A stretch of 56,049 bases of DNA from Verrucomicrobiales bacterium. GTDB taxonomy: Bacteria; Verrucomicrobiota; Verrucomicrobiia; Limisphaerales; SXTU01. Under the pieces are notes generated by a model. The model did no database searches. It was given only the letters and a program-made list of their open reading frames with translations, and was not told the origin of the DNA. The DNA lies in assembly GCA_005791875.1 (NCBI GenBank), contig SXTU01000280.1, forward strand, positions 1 to 56,049, given 5' to 3'. Within the stretch, counting starts at the first letter, position 1; every line of letters begins with the position of its first letter. Shown here piece after piece: positions 11,903 to 19,767 of this stretch. Position numbers and translations under genes: made by a program.

Positions 11903-12556
11903 ATGCCGCTCTTCTCCCCAGCGTCGGCTGCGACCGACGAGCAGACCATGTCGGTCTTCCAGACGACCGCCGACCCCGAGGCGTTTGCCCTGATCGTCCA
12001 CCGTTGGCAAGGGCCAATCCGAAACCTCTGCATGCGCATGACCGCCGACCTGCATCGCGCCGAGGACCTCACGCAGGAGACGTTCTCCCGCCTCTGCGCG
12101 CGCCGCCGCGAGTGGCAGCCCACGGCCAAGCTCTCCACCTACCTCTGGCGCATCGCCATCAACCTCTGCCACGACGAAAACCGCCGTCGCACCCGCCACG
12201 GCGAGGTGCCGCTGGAGACCGGTGAGGACGGCGAACACCTTGCGCACATCACCGTCTTCCAGCCCACGCCGCACGACGAACTGGAGGCGGAGGAGCGCGC
12301 CGACCAGGTGCGCGCCGCGCTGCAACGCGTGACCGAACCCTTCCGCACCGTCCTCGTCCTGCGGCATTACGAGGGACTCAAGTTCCGCGAGATCGCCGAC
12401 GTGCTCGGCGTGCCGGAAGGCACCGTGAAGTCCCGCATGGTCGAAGGCCTGAGCCAGCTCACACGCCTCATGCAGCCCGCCTTGAACGACACTCCCTCAG
12501 TTCCCACCACGCCAGCCGCATGGCAACCACGTCCGCAAACGAAAGGCCGCTTATGA
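11903..12556 (+). CDS. ECF-type RNA polymerase sigma factor
   Basis: The protein has 217 residues from the ATG at 11903. Region 2 (FALIVHRWQGPIRNLCMRMT ... AEDLTQETFSRL) and region 4 (RTVLVLRHYEGLKFREIADVLGVPEGTVKSRM) are clear. It would direct transcription of a stress or envelope regulon. The stop overlaps the next start as ATGA at 12553, so the next gene is translationally coupled and should be its anti-sigma factor. An alternative start is the ATG at 11948. Confidence 0.92.
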   Translation: MPLFSPASAATDEQTMSVFQTTADPEAFALIVHRWQGPIRNLCMRMTADLHRAEDLTQETFSRLCARRREWQPTAKLSTYLWRIAINLCHDENRRRTRHGEVPLETGEDGEHLAHITVFQPTPHDELEAEERADQVRAALQRVTEPFRTVLVLRHYEGLKFREIADVLGVPEGTVKSRMVEGLSQLTRLMQPALNDTPSVPTTPAAWQPRPQTKGRL

Positions 12557-13119
12557 ACAACGCGAATCACGCAAACCACCCGACCCGCGAGGAAATCGTC
12601 GCGAAGCTCTACGACGAGCTGCCCCCTCAGCGTCACTCCGAAGTCGCCGCGCACCTCGGCCAATGCGCCGAGTGCCACAAGCTCGCCACCGAGTGGTGCG
12701 ACACCATGGAGCAGATGGATGCCTGGAAACTCCCCGCGCCGGAGCCGCAGCAGGAGTTCGAGCGCGAGCCGGTGGACTTCGCGCAGTTCTTCAAGTGGGC
12801 GCTCGCCGCGTGCCTCGTCGTGGGCCTGGGCTTTCTTGGCGGACGCCTCTCCGCGCCCGCGCCGGACGCCGCCGCCGCCTTAAGCGCCGCGCTGGCTCCC
12901 GAGCTGCAAAAACTCTACGCCGCCATGGACGCGAGGCTCGCCGAGGACCGCCGCGCCGTGACGGAGATTCTCCAGACCATGCAGACGCAGCGCACTGAAG
13001 ACTACGCCTCCCTCCGCCGCGCGCTGGAGACGCTCGCGGTCAACACCGAGGACGAACTGCAAACCGCCCAGCAGCAAATCGTGCAGCTCGCCTCGTTCAC
13101 TGAGCCGGTCAAACCCTGA
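12553..13119 (+). CDS. Membrane anti-sigma factor with zinc-finger motif
   Basis: The protein has 188 residues. The start at 12553 overlaps the sigma stop. The cytoplasmic N-terminus carries HLGQCAECHKL, the HxxxCxxC zinc-binding anti-sigma motif. One transmembrane helix follows (WALAACLVVGLGFLGG), then an Ala-rich periplasmic coiled-coil region (LAEDRRAVTEILQTMQTQ). It most likely holds the adjacent ECF sigma factor at the membrane until an envelope signal arrives. Confidence 0.88.
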   Translation: MNNANHANHPTREEIVAKLYDELPPQRHSEVAAHLGQCAECHKLATEWCDTMEQMDAWKLPAPEPQQEFEREPVDFAQFFKWALAACLVVGLGFLGGRLSAPAPDAAAALSAALAPELQKLYAAMDARLAEDRRAVTEILQTMQTQRTEDYASLRRALETLAVNTEDELQTAQQQIVQLASFTEPVKP

Positions 13120-13145
13120 TTTCCACCAACCAAACCAGACTCAAC

Positions 13146-14246
13146 ATGAAACACACACTCTTGGCCCTCACCCTCCTCACCTCATTGGCAGCGGCCCGTG
13201 CGCAAGACGCTGCGCCGCCACCGCCGCGCGAGAGCGCCAACTTCTTCGCCCAGGCACGGCCCGACGACAACCGCGACCGAAACCCGCAGCGTCCGCCTGG
13301 CTCGCCCGGTGGTCCGCCGTCCGGGGAGCGCCGCGAGTCGTTCATCACAGGCGGAGGTGCCGGGTCGTCCTTCTCAACCGGCAGCGGCGGCCCGAACCGC
13401 GTCGTTCGTCTGGACTCGCGCGGGCGCACGCAGCGCCCCGTCGTCGTCACCAGCAAGCCGCTCGACGGGAAGGAACTTGCCACTGTGGAGGAAGACCTCG
13501 GCATCATGGCGCGACTGCTCGAAAAGGAAATTGAGCGCGAGGCCGGCCCGGACGGGCTGCCCAACGCGATGGGCATCGCTCTCACGCGCCTCGACGGACG
13601 CGGGCCTTCCGTGATTCTGCTCGAGGGCTATGGTGCGGTGTTCACGTTCACCGTGCGCATGCCGCTCACAGCTCCGCCCGCCCGTGCCATAGAGAAGAAG
13701 CAGGATCGCCCGACGGACTCGCCGTGGGAACGGACACGCCGCGAGATGTTCGGCCCCTCTGGCAGCAGCGGCGGCTTTGGCGGAGGCAGCGGTGGTGGCG
13801 GTGGACGCAGTGGCGGCGGTGACATGAGCGGCTTCGGGGGAATGGCAGGCATGGGCATGGGGCCTTCAGGTGGCCATTTCGAGGGCCCGCAATACGACGC
13901 CAAGAAGGTGGAGGAGCTGAAGAAGTCCATCCTCGAAGCCTTCAAGCAGGCCGGCAACATCCGCGCTCTCAAGGCCGACGATTACCTGACCGTCGTCGTG
14001 CAGGGCGGCAGCGGCGGTGGCGGCGGCCCGATGGAGGTCGCCGTCGAGATGCGCACCACGACCAGCAGCAGCTCCGGTGGTGGCCCGCCCCGCACGGAGA
14101 CCTTCGTCAACCGCAGTGAAGGCGGCAGCGCCCCTCGCTCCGGCACGCTCACCGTCCGCGCGAAAAAGTCCGACTGCGAGGACTTCGCCAAGGGCAAACT
14201 TACCGCCGAGCAATTCGGCAAGAAGGCGCTGGTGAATCTCCACTAA
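13146..14246 (+). CDS. Secreted Gly/Ser-rich protein in the sigma operon
   Basis: The protein has 366 residues with a signal peptide (LLALTLLTSLAAARAQ). It is Pro/Arg-rich early, and has a Gly-rich low-complexity linker near residues 200-240 (GGFGGGSGGGGGRSGGGD) between two better-structured parts. It begins 26 bp after the anti-sigma gene in the same orientation, so it is probably co-transcribed. It may be the envelope sensor or main target of the sigma pair. I recognise no family. Confidence 0.75.
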   Translation: MKHTLLALTLLTSLAAARAQDAAPPPPRESANFFAQARPDDNRDRNPQRPPGSPGGPPSGERRESFITGGGAGSSFSTGSGGPNRVVRLDSRGRTQRPVVVTSKPLDGKELATVEEDLGIMARLLEKEIEREAGPDGLPNAMGIALTRLDGRGPSVILLEGYGAVFTFTVRMPLTAPPARAIEKKQDRPTDSPWERTRREMFGPSGSSGGFGGGSGGGGGRSGGGDMSGFGGMAGMGMGPSGGHFEGPQYDAKKVEELKKSILEAFKQAGNIRALKADDYLTVVVQGGSGGGGGPMEVAVEMRTTTSSSSGGGPPRTETFVNRSEGGSAPRSGTLTVRAKKSDCEDFAKGKLTAEQFGKKALVNLH

Positions 14247-14291
14247 TACCAACCACGGATGGAGGCTGGCATAATCACTCGGCTGGCGGCT

Positions 14292-14347
14292 GGACACTTT
14301 CTCCCTCACCCCAGCCCTCTCCCCCGATGAGGAAGAGGGAGAAGCTC
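14292..14347. repeat. CCCTCACCCC-type repeat, copy 1
   Basis: The sequence CACTTTCTCCCTCACCCC continues into CAGCCCTCTCCC and then a partial inverted part (GAGGAAGAGGGAGAAG). A second copy with the same end (ACTTTCTCCCTCACCCC) lies at 24303-24358. This copy sits between convergent genes, two bases before the stop codon of the PA14 gene. Confidence 0.75.
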
Positions 14348-14349
14348 AA

Positions 14350-15342
14350 TCACCGTTTCTGCCCCTTGTCCGTGATGACCTTCGGCGTGAGCGCGGACGA
14401 CGGGATGATTTTCTTCTCCGCTCCGTCCACGCTCCACGAGAGTTTCGCCGAGGCGAAGCCGCTGTTCTCGTAATACTCCATGACAAGGTCGTAGCTCCTC
14501 CCAGCCTCGATCTTGATCTCGCCCTTGTGCTCGGTCGCGCCCTGATCCACCCACTGGTCCACGAGCTTCTGTCCGTTCACCCACAGCCGCACGCCGTCGT
14601 CGGTCTCGGTGATGAACGAGTAGGTGCCGGACTTCTCTGCCTTCACCAACCCCGTCCAGCGCGCGCAGAAATCCTCGCTGTCACCACCGCGCAAGCCAGG
14701 ACCGCCCTCGCCCCAGTCGAAGTCGATTTCCTTGTCGAGCCGCAACACCGGCTTACCGCTGAAGTCACGGCCCTTGAAGTAATGGCCCACCAGACTGCGC
14801 GTGTCCGGCGGCAGCTTCGCCACGTCGAGCTCGCCGGGCGGCGCGAGTTCCTTGGGTGTGAGGCGGAAGCTCGGGATGAGCTGCTTCATCGTCGAGGGGC
14901 CGCTCCACATCAGCTTCGCCGCCGCGCCGCCGCCGTTCTCGAAGAACTCCATGATGATCTCGTAGCGCTTGCCGTCCTGCATCATGAACTCCGGGCTTTT
15001 GTCCTCGGCCGGCGCGTGGTCGGTCCAGTTGTCAATCACCAGCTTGCCGTCCACCCACAGCCGCACCCCGTCGTCGGACTCGGTGATGAAGGTGAACTTC
15101 CCTGTCGCAGGCGATTGCACCGTGCCGCTCCAGCGCACGCCGAACTGGTCGCCCGGGAATCCCTCCGCCGGCGCCTCAGCCCAGTCGAAGTTCACTTGCG
15201 CATCCACGCGCTTGAGCGCGGGCGGGCCGGTCAGGGTCATGTTCTTGAAATACTGGCCGAGCAAGCCGGTCTTGCCATCGCCCTGCGCGGAGGCGGAGAC
15301 GGTGGCGACCAGAAGCGCGAGGAGGAGAAAGGTTTGGTGCAT
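14350..15342 (-). CDS. Secreted protein with two PA14 domains
   Basis: The protein has 330 residues from the ATG at 15342, which directly precedes a signal peptide (TFLLLALLVATVSASAQ). Two tandem copies of a ~130-residue PA14 fold follow. Each has the signature YF(K)... ADFDW ... RWSG/RWTG ... ITESDDGVRLWV(D/N)GK ... D(N/Q)W and a turn before KLMWS/KLSWS. PA14 domains bind carbohydrate, so the protein is probably an extracellular or periplasmic glycan-binding protein. No catalytic domain is present. Confidence 0.9.
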   Translation of the reverse strand: MHQTFLLLALLVATVSASAQGDGKTGLLGQYFKNMTLTGPPALKRVDAQVNFDWAEAPAEGFPGDQFGVRWSGTVQSPATGKFTFITESDDGVRLWVDGKLVIDNWTDHAPAEDKSPEFMMQDGKRYEIIMEFFENGGGAAAKLMWSGPSTMKQLIPSFRLTPKELAPPGELDVAKLPPDTRSLVGHYFKGRDFSGKPVLRLDKEIDFDWGEGGPGLRGGDSEDFCARWTGLVKAEKSGTYSFITETDDGVRLWVNGQKLVDQWVDQGATEHKGEIKIEAGRSYDLVMEYYENSGFASAKLSWSVDGAEKKIIPSSALTPKVITDKGQKR

Positions 15343-15420
15343 AGGCTGACGCGGGAGGAAGGTGGGGATTTTTCCCGTGAGCGTCAATGCCACGCCTGCC
15401 GCGAGCAGCCCAATGGCGAA

Positions 15421-15497
15421 CTGTAGCCGCGCTCTCTGAGCGCCGAACGAACCGTGAGTCTCATCCAACGCTCGGCGGTCACAGACCGCCGCTACAG
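15421..15497. repeat. REPIN-like element, CTGTAGC family, copy 1
   Basis: The 77 bp element has outer ends CTGTAGC and GCTACAG. Near the left end is a GCGCTCTCTGAGCGC palindrome. Near the right end is GGCGGTCACAGACCGCC. It lies between two minus-strand genes. Copies 2 and 3 are at 18644-18720 and 29430-29480. Confidence 0.85.
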
Positions 15498-15554
15498 CTA
15501 CCCTTGGATGATCTGCCGGAGCTGCTGCGCGTCGTTGTCCGTGTTGACCTGGAT

Positions 15555-16405
15555 TCACAGCGGCAGATGGTCGGACATCTGGTAGGTGAACGCGTCTTCC
15601 GTCATTCCCTTGGGATACAGCTCCTTGATCGCCTTGCCGCCGCCGAAGAAATCCACCGTCCCGCCCAGCCGCGCAAAGCGATCCGGGTCCTTTGCGTAGT
15701 GCGCGATCTGGTCGTAGCGCGCGTCCCCACTGAGGTTCGTGCCGCCGATGACTTGCGCGCCAGCCGTGAGCCGCCGCAGTGCGGGCGGGATTCGCAAGCC
15801 ACGGCTGGTGAACGCTTGGAAAAGACTGTCGTCGAGCTTCGGGATGTTGAAGTCGCCCATCACGATGATGTCCTTGTCCTCGCCGAACTGGTCCTCGTGC
15901 CGCTCGGCCAGCCAGTCGGCGAAGAGCTGTATCTCCCCGCGCCGCGCAGCCACGCCGTCACCCCATCGCACGTGCAGGCCGACAGCGACAAAGTCAAAGT
16001 TCCCCGCTCGAAACGAAGCCGCGTAGGGCGCACGCGCTTGTCGTAGAGGAAGCCCACGCGCTCCGGGTTGCCGCCGGGGTCCGCGATGCAGTCGTTGTAA
16101 ATCAGCCGCCAGTAAGGCCCGAGGATCTGCATCACGCGCGCCATGTCCTCCAGGTTGTCCCGCAGCTCGACCACAGTGATGCGATCGAACTGGCCGAGGA
16201 TCTCGGCGACGTAGTGAAGCGACGCCTCCAGCCGGCGTTTCCTGCCGAACTCGCGGATGTTCCAAGTCGCGATGTTCAGGGTCTCGTCGAGCATGGAGGG
16301 CGGGATCTTGGCGGCCTTGATGCGGGCTTGCAGTGCGAGCAGGCCGCGGGCGATTTCCTTGGAGACGTTGCCGTGGTTTATGGTGGTTGGGCAGATGGTA
16401 GCCAC
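15555..16405 (-). pseudogene. Endonuclease/exonuclease/phosphatase family protein, interrupted by a frameshift
   Basis: The N-terminal half is read in one frame (LNIATWNIREFGRK ... GNPERVGFLYDKRVR) and the C-terminal half in another (PYAASFRAGNFDFVAVGLHV ... IIVMGDFNIP ... SDHLPL). Together they give the full EEP set: N of TWNIR, GDFN and SDH. One missing C in the run at 16026-16028 would restore a single frame. This is either a sequencing or assembly error or a real mutation. I placed the start at a GTG at 16405 because the sequence after it (INHGNVSKEIARGLLALQ) looks coding; an ATG at 16294 is the alternative. The enzyme would be a Mg-dependent phosphodiesterase of unknown substrate. Confidence 0.8.
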
Positions 16406-16483
16406 CGCGTCTCCCGTGGCGAGGAGAGTTTGCCCGCGCGAAGTCGGCTTGGCCCGGCGCGGCGTTTCCCATACGCTGCCGCC

Positions 16484-17137
16484 GTGTTGAAACCGCTCTC
16501 CGACGCCCGCCTCTACACGTTTGTGGACACAGCCTACCTGCACGGTCGCGACCCGGCGGAGCTGGCGCGGCAACTCTGCGACGGCGGCTCTGACATCGTC
16601 CAACTCCGCGCGAAAGGCCAGACCTTGGAGGAAACGCGTCGGCTGGCCGAGGCAGTCCAACCTGTGTGCGAAGGGGCTGGCGTGTGGTTCGTGCTGAATG
16701 ACCACCCCAAGCTCGCGCTCGCGCTCGGGGCGGCCTGCTGTCATCTGGGCCAGGAAGATTTCTTCGACGCTGGTTTTCGCACGGCCCCGCAAGTCACCGG
16801 ATGTCCGCCTCAGATGAAGCTCGGCCTGAGCACGCATGCGCCCGACCAAGCCCAGCGCGCCCTTCGCGCAGCACCCAACTACCTCGCCATCGGCCCCGTC
16901 TTCCCCACCGGCACGAAGCCCGGTCGCGCGGCGGTCACACTCGACTACGTCCGCTGGGCCGCCGCAAACGTGACGATCCCGTGGTTTGCCATCGGCGGCA
17001 TCAACATGGACACCCTCGACTCCGTCCTCGCCGCCGGTGCGCGGCGCATCTGTGTCGTCTCCGCAATCCTGAACGCGCCGGACATCGCCGCCGAGTGCCG
17101 GGAGTTTTGCAAGCGCATCGAGTCCCACACCAGGTAG
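16484..17137 (+). CDS. thiE: Thiamine phosphate synthase
   Basis: The protein has 217 residues from a GTG at 16484 (VLKPLSDARLYTFVD); no ATG fits the family start. It has the ThiE signatures VQLRAKG near residue 44, FVLNDHPKLALALGAACCHLGQED, IGPVFPTGTKP, and a C-terminal phosphate-binding IGGIN. It couples HMP-PP and thiazole phosphate to make thiamine phosphate in the cytosol. It is divergent from the frameshifted EEP gene with less than 80 bp between, so the two may share a promoter region. No TPP riboswitch was seen upstream. Confidence 0.93.
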   Translation: MLKPLSDARLYTFVDTAYLHGRDPAELARQLCDGGSDIVQLRAKGQTLEETRRLAEAVQPVCEGAGVWFVLNDHPKLALALGAACCHLGQEDFFDAGFRTAPQVTGCPPQMKLGLSTHAPDQAQRALRAAPNYLAIGPVFPTGTKPGRAAVTLDYVRWAAANVTIPWFAIGGINMDTLDSVLAAGARRICVVSAILNAPDIAAECREFCKRIESHTR

Positions 17138-17153
17138 GGCGCGCTGATGGAAA

Positions 17154-17225
17154 GAGCAGGATCAGGATTACGAGCAGGAAAGGCGGAGCGCACTCGTGCT
17201 CGTAATCCTGATCCTAATCCTGCTC
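17154..17225. repeat. Hexamer-array hairpin, copy 1
   Basis: The left arm (17154-17176) is GAGCAG-GATCAG-GATTAC-GAGCA. The right arm (17197-17225) is the reverse complement of the longer form GAGCAG-GATTAG-GATCAG-GATTAC-GAGCA. The left arm thus lacks exactly one 6-bp unit. Copy 2 at 24901-24975 has both arms at full 29 bp length. This copy lies between thiE and murA. Confidence 0.9.
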
Positions 17226-17376
17226 CTCTCCCTGCTTCCCAAGCTTTGTCTTCCCTGAATCTTTGGGCGCTCCTCAGAAATAGTTTGCCCCCGCTTCACT
17301 CCGCTGGCGTCATCGGCACGAGCTTTACAGCGTGGCAAAAAGTCCGCGCCGTGCGCACCGACACCGTTTCCTCATC

Positions 17377-18636
17377 ATGGACAGTCTCCTCATCAAAGGC
17401 GGCGTTCCCCTACACGGGGACGTGCAGATCAGCGGCGCGAAGAACGCCGTGCTCCCCATCATGGCCGCCACGCTCCTCACCGCCGAGCCGTGCGTGATCC
17501 GCAACGTGCCAGACTTGAGCGACGTGAAGTTCATGGGGCGCATCCTCGAGTCGCTCGGCTGCGCAGTGAAGTTCGAGGGCGACACGCTCACCGTGCAGGC
17601 GCACCGGATCAAAGGCCACGGCGACTACGACCTCATCCGCAAGATGCGCGGCTCCATCTGCATCCTCGGCCCGCTGCTCGGACGCTTGCGCAAGGCCGAT
17701 GTCTCCCAGCCCGGCGGCTGCGTCATCGGCACGCGGCCCATTGACCTCCACTTGAAGGGACTCCGCGCGCTCGGTGCGAAGATCGTCATCGAGGAGGGCT
17801 ACGTCCGCGCCAAGGCCCCGCGTCTCACAGGCACGGAAATCTTCCTCGGCGGCCGCGCTGGCCCGACGGTGCTCGGCACCGCGAACATCATGAGTGCCGC
17901 CGTGCTCGCCGAAGGCGTGACCATCATCGAGAGCGCCGCGTGCGAGCCGGAGGTCAGCGACCTCGCGCAGTTCCTCAATGCGATGGGCGCGAAGATCCAG
18001 GGCGCGGGCAGCCCCACACTCACCATCACCGGCGTGAAGGAGCTGCACGGCGCGGAGCACGAGGTCATCCCCGACCGCATCGAGGCCGCGACCTTCGCCA
18101 TCGCCGCCGCGATGACGCACGGTGAAATCACCATCCATCGTGCAAAGGCAGAGCACTTGAACGCCGTGATAGACAAGCTGCGCGAGGCGGGCGTGAAGAT
18201 CGAGCGGCGCGGTGCGGCGTTGCTCGTGAAGCGTGGCGGCAAGCTCGCGCCCGTGGACGTCACCACGCTGCCTTACGCAGGATTCCCGACGGACGTGCAG
18301 GCGCAGATGATGGCGCTCATGTGCCTCACGCCCGGCATCAGCATCATCACCGAGCGCATCTTCGAGAGCCGCTTCGGCCACGTCGCGGAACTGGGCCGGC
18401 TCGGCGCGGACATTTCCATCGAGGGACCGAGCGCGATTGTGAAGGGCGGCAAGCGCCTTAGCGGCGCGCCCGTGATGGCCAGCGACCTCCGCGCCAGCGC
18501 CGCGCTCGTGCTCGCCGGCCTCGCCGCGAAAGGCACCACGCAGGTCAACCGCATCTACCACCTCGACCGCGGCTACGAGAAGATTGACGCCAAGCTCAAG
18601 CACCTCGGCGGCCGCATCTCGCGGATTCAGGAGTAA
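17377..18636 (+). CDS. murA: UDP-N-acetylglucosamine 1-carboxyvinyltransferase
   Basis: The protein has 419 residues from the ATG at 17377; the 15 extra codons of the track are upstream sequence. It shows the EPSP-synthase-like double fold with GGVPLHGDVQISGAKNAVLPIMAA at the N-terminus. The loop Cys is in SQPGGCVIGTRPIDLHLKGL near residue 115, which implies fosfomycin sensitivity. FPTDVQAQMMAL and the C-terminal HLDRGYEKIDAKLKHLGG are also present. It catalyses the first committed step of peptidoglycan synthesis in the cytosol. Confidence 0.95.
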   Translation: MDSLLIKGGVPLHGDVQISGAKNAVLPIMAATLLTAEPCVIRNVPDLSDVKFMGRILESLGCAVKFEGDTLTVQAHRIKGHGDYDLIRKMRGSICILGPLLGRLRKADVSQPGGCVIGTRPIDLHLKGLRALGAKIVIEEGYVRAKAPRLTGTEIFLGGRAGPTVLGTANIMSAAVLAEGVTIIESAACEPEVSDLAQFLNAMGAKIQGAGSPTLTITGVKELHGAEHEVIPDRIEAATFAIAAAMTHGEITIHRAKAEHLNAVIDKLREAGVKIERRGAALLVKRGGKLAPVDVTTLPYAGFPTDVQAQMMALMCLTPGISIITERIFESRFGHVAELGRLGADISIEGPSAIVKGGKRLSGAPVMASDLRASAALVLAGLAAKGTTQVNRIYHLDRGYEKIDAKLKHLGGRISRIQE

Positions 18637-18643
18637 CTCCTAA

Positions 18644-18720
18644 CTGTAGCAGTGCTCTGTGAGCGCCGACCGGAGCGCCAGGACTTGGCCAAACTCGACG
18701 GTCACAGACCGTCGCTACAG
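18644..18720. repeat. REPIN-like element, CTGTAGC family, copy 2
   Basis: It is 77 bp with the same ends (CTGTAGC ... GCTACAG), the same internal order (GCTCTGTGAGC palindrome, then ACGGTCACAGACCGT), and exactly the same length as copy 1. It lies between the convergent murA and rsmE genes. Confidence 0.87.
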
Positions 18721-18732
18721 AACTGCGCTCCG

Positions 18733-19479
18733 TCAGCCAGCCGCCTCGTGCAACGCCAGCGCCAGCGTGGTCACAGCCGCCGTGTCGCAGCGGAGGACGA
18801 GTCTTCCGAGCGTGACGGGCTGCACGCCACTTTCCACGAGCGCCGCGATTTCCTCCGGCGTGAAATCTCCTTCCGGCCCGACCCACACGGCGACACTCGC
18901 GGGCCGACGGCCTTCCCGCGCCTGAAACCCCGCGAAGACCGCGCGCATCGGACGCGTGCCAGGATGCAGCGAGGCAACGAGGGCGAGGTCGAAGCGCTCG
19001 TTGCGGCGGAGGACGTCCGCGAAGGTCATGGGCGTTTCCACGCGCGGGAGCCATGGGTTGCCGCATTGCTTCACGGCTTCGAGTGCGGTGGTGCGCCACT
19101 TCTCCAGCTTGCTTGCGGCGTGGTCCTCGTCGGGGCGAGAGACGGTGTGCTCGGTGAGCAGCGGGACAATGCGCGACGCGCCCAACTCAGTGGCCTTCTC
19201 GACGATGCTATCCATGAGCCGGCCCTTGGGCAGCGCTTGGAGGAGCGTCACCGCGCAGGTCAATGGCGGGTGGACGATGCGCTCGCGCACGCCGACGCGC
19301 ACCGCGCGCTTGTCGGCGACGATGACGGAACCGCGTGCCTCGACGCCCGCCCCGTCGAGCAACGTCACGGCATCACCGGGCGCGAGCCGCAAGACGCGGA
19401 AAGCGTGATGAGATTCCTCTGGCGAGAGCGTGACCTCCGCGCCATTCGCGGTGCCGGGCGGGACGTGGAAGCGATGCAC
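18733..19479 (-). CDS. rsmE: 16S rRNA (uracil1498-N3)-methyltransferase
   Basis: The protein has 248 residues, the usual RsmE length. An N-terminal PUA-like part (MHRFHVPPG ... SHHAFRVLRL) is followed by a SPOUT domain with KGRLMDSIVEKATELGASRIVPLLTEH. The C-terminal AdoMet-binding trefoil knot carries VWVGPEGDFTPEE and VTLGRLVLRCDTA. It methylates U1498 of 16S rRNA in the assembled small subunit. It is convergent with murA, and a REPIN-like repeat separates the two. Confidence 0.93.
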   Translation of the reverse strand: MHRFHVPPGTANGAEVTLSPEESHHAFRVLRLAPGDAVTLLDGAGVEARGSVIVADKRAVRVGVRERIVHPPLTCAVTLLQALPKGRLMDSIVEKATELGASRIVPLLTEHTVSRPDEDHAASKLEKWRTTALEAVKQCGNPWLPRVETPMTFADVLRRNERFDLALVASLHPGTRPMRAVFAGFQAREGRRPASVAVWVGPEGDFTPEEIAALVESGVQPVTLGRLVLRCDTAAVTTLALALHEAAG

Positions 19480-19543
19480 GCCAGAAGAGTCGGCAACTCA
19501 AGCGGGAGTGCAAGACAGTTCAGGCTGAGTTTCACCGTCCTCA

Positions 19544-19716
19544 GGCTGAAAGCCTGCAACATACCAGCCCAGGGCAACACCCTGGGTGGTGGCCGGCGAA
19601 AGATTGCCGCACTGAAAGGGCGGAACACCTTGTATCGCCCCTTCAGGGCTTGCCGCTTGGGGCTGACCCTCCCAGGGCGTTGCCCCGGGCTGGTTTGTGA
19701 TGCTCCTTCGGAGCGC
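19544..19716. repeat. ~175 bp dispersed element with internal palindromes, copy A
   Basis: It begins GGCTGAAAGCC and ends TGCTCCTTCGGAGCGC. Landmarks in order are CAGCCCAGGGCAACACCCTGG, CTGAAAGGGCGGAACA, GCCCCTTCAGGGCTTG and GCGTTGCCCCGGGCTGGTTT. The same series, in the same order and orientation, occurs at 53730-53903. It fills most of the 288 bp gap between the rsmE start and the TPR gene stop. There is no ORF of its own, so any mobility would depend on an enzyme encoded elsewhere. Confidence 0.88.
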
Positions 19717-19767
19717 TGACTTTTGAGGCAGGCTGAATCGTTGGCTCAGACTCGGAGCGATCAACCC

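Noticed and set aside
16020-16035. Programmed ribosomal frameshift in the EEP gene
   Set aside because: There is no X_XXY_YYZ slippery heptamer or clear downstream pseudoknot. A lost base in a short run is simpler.
16405-16484. TPP riboswitch upstream of thiE
   Set aside because: The gap is under 80 bp and lacks the conserved CUGAGA and related core elements.
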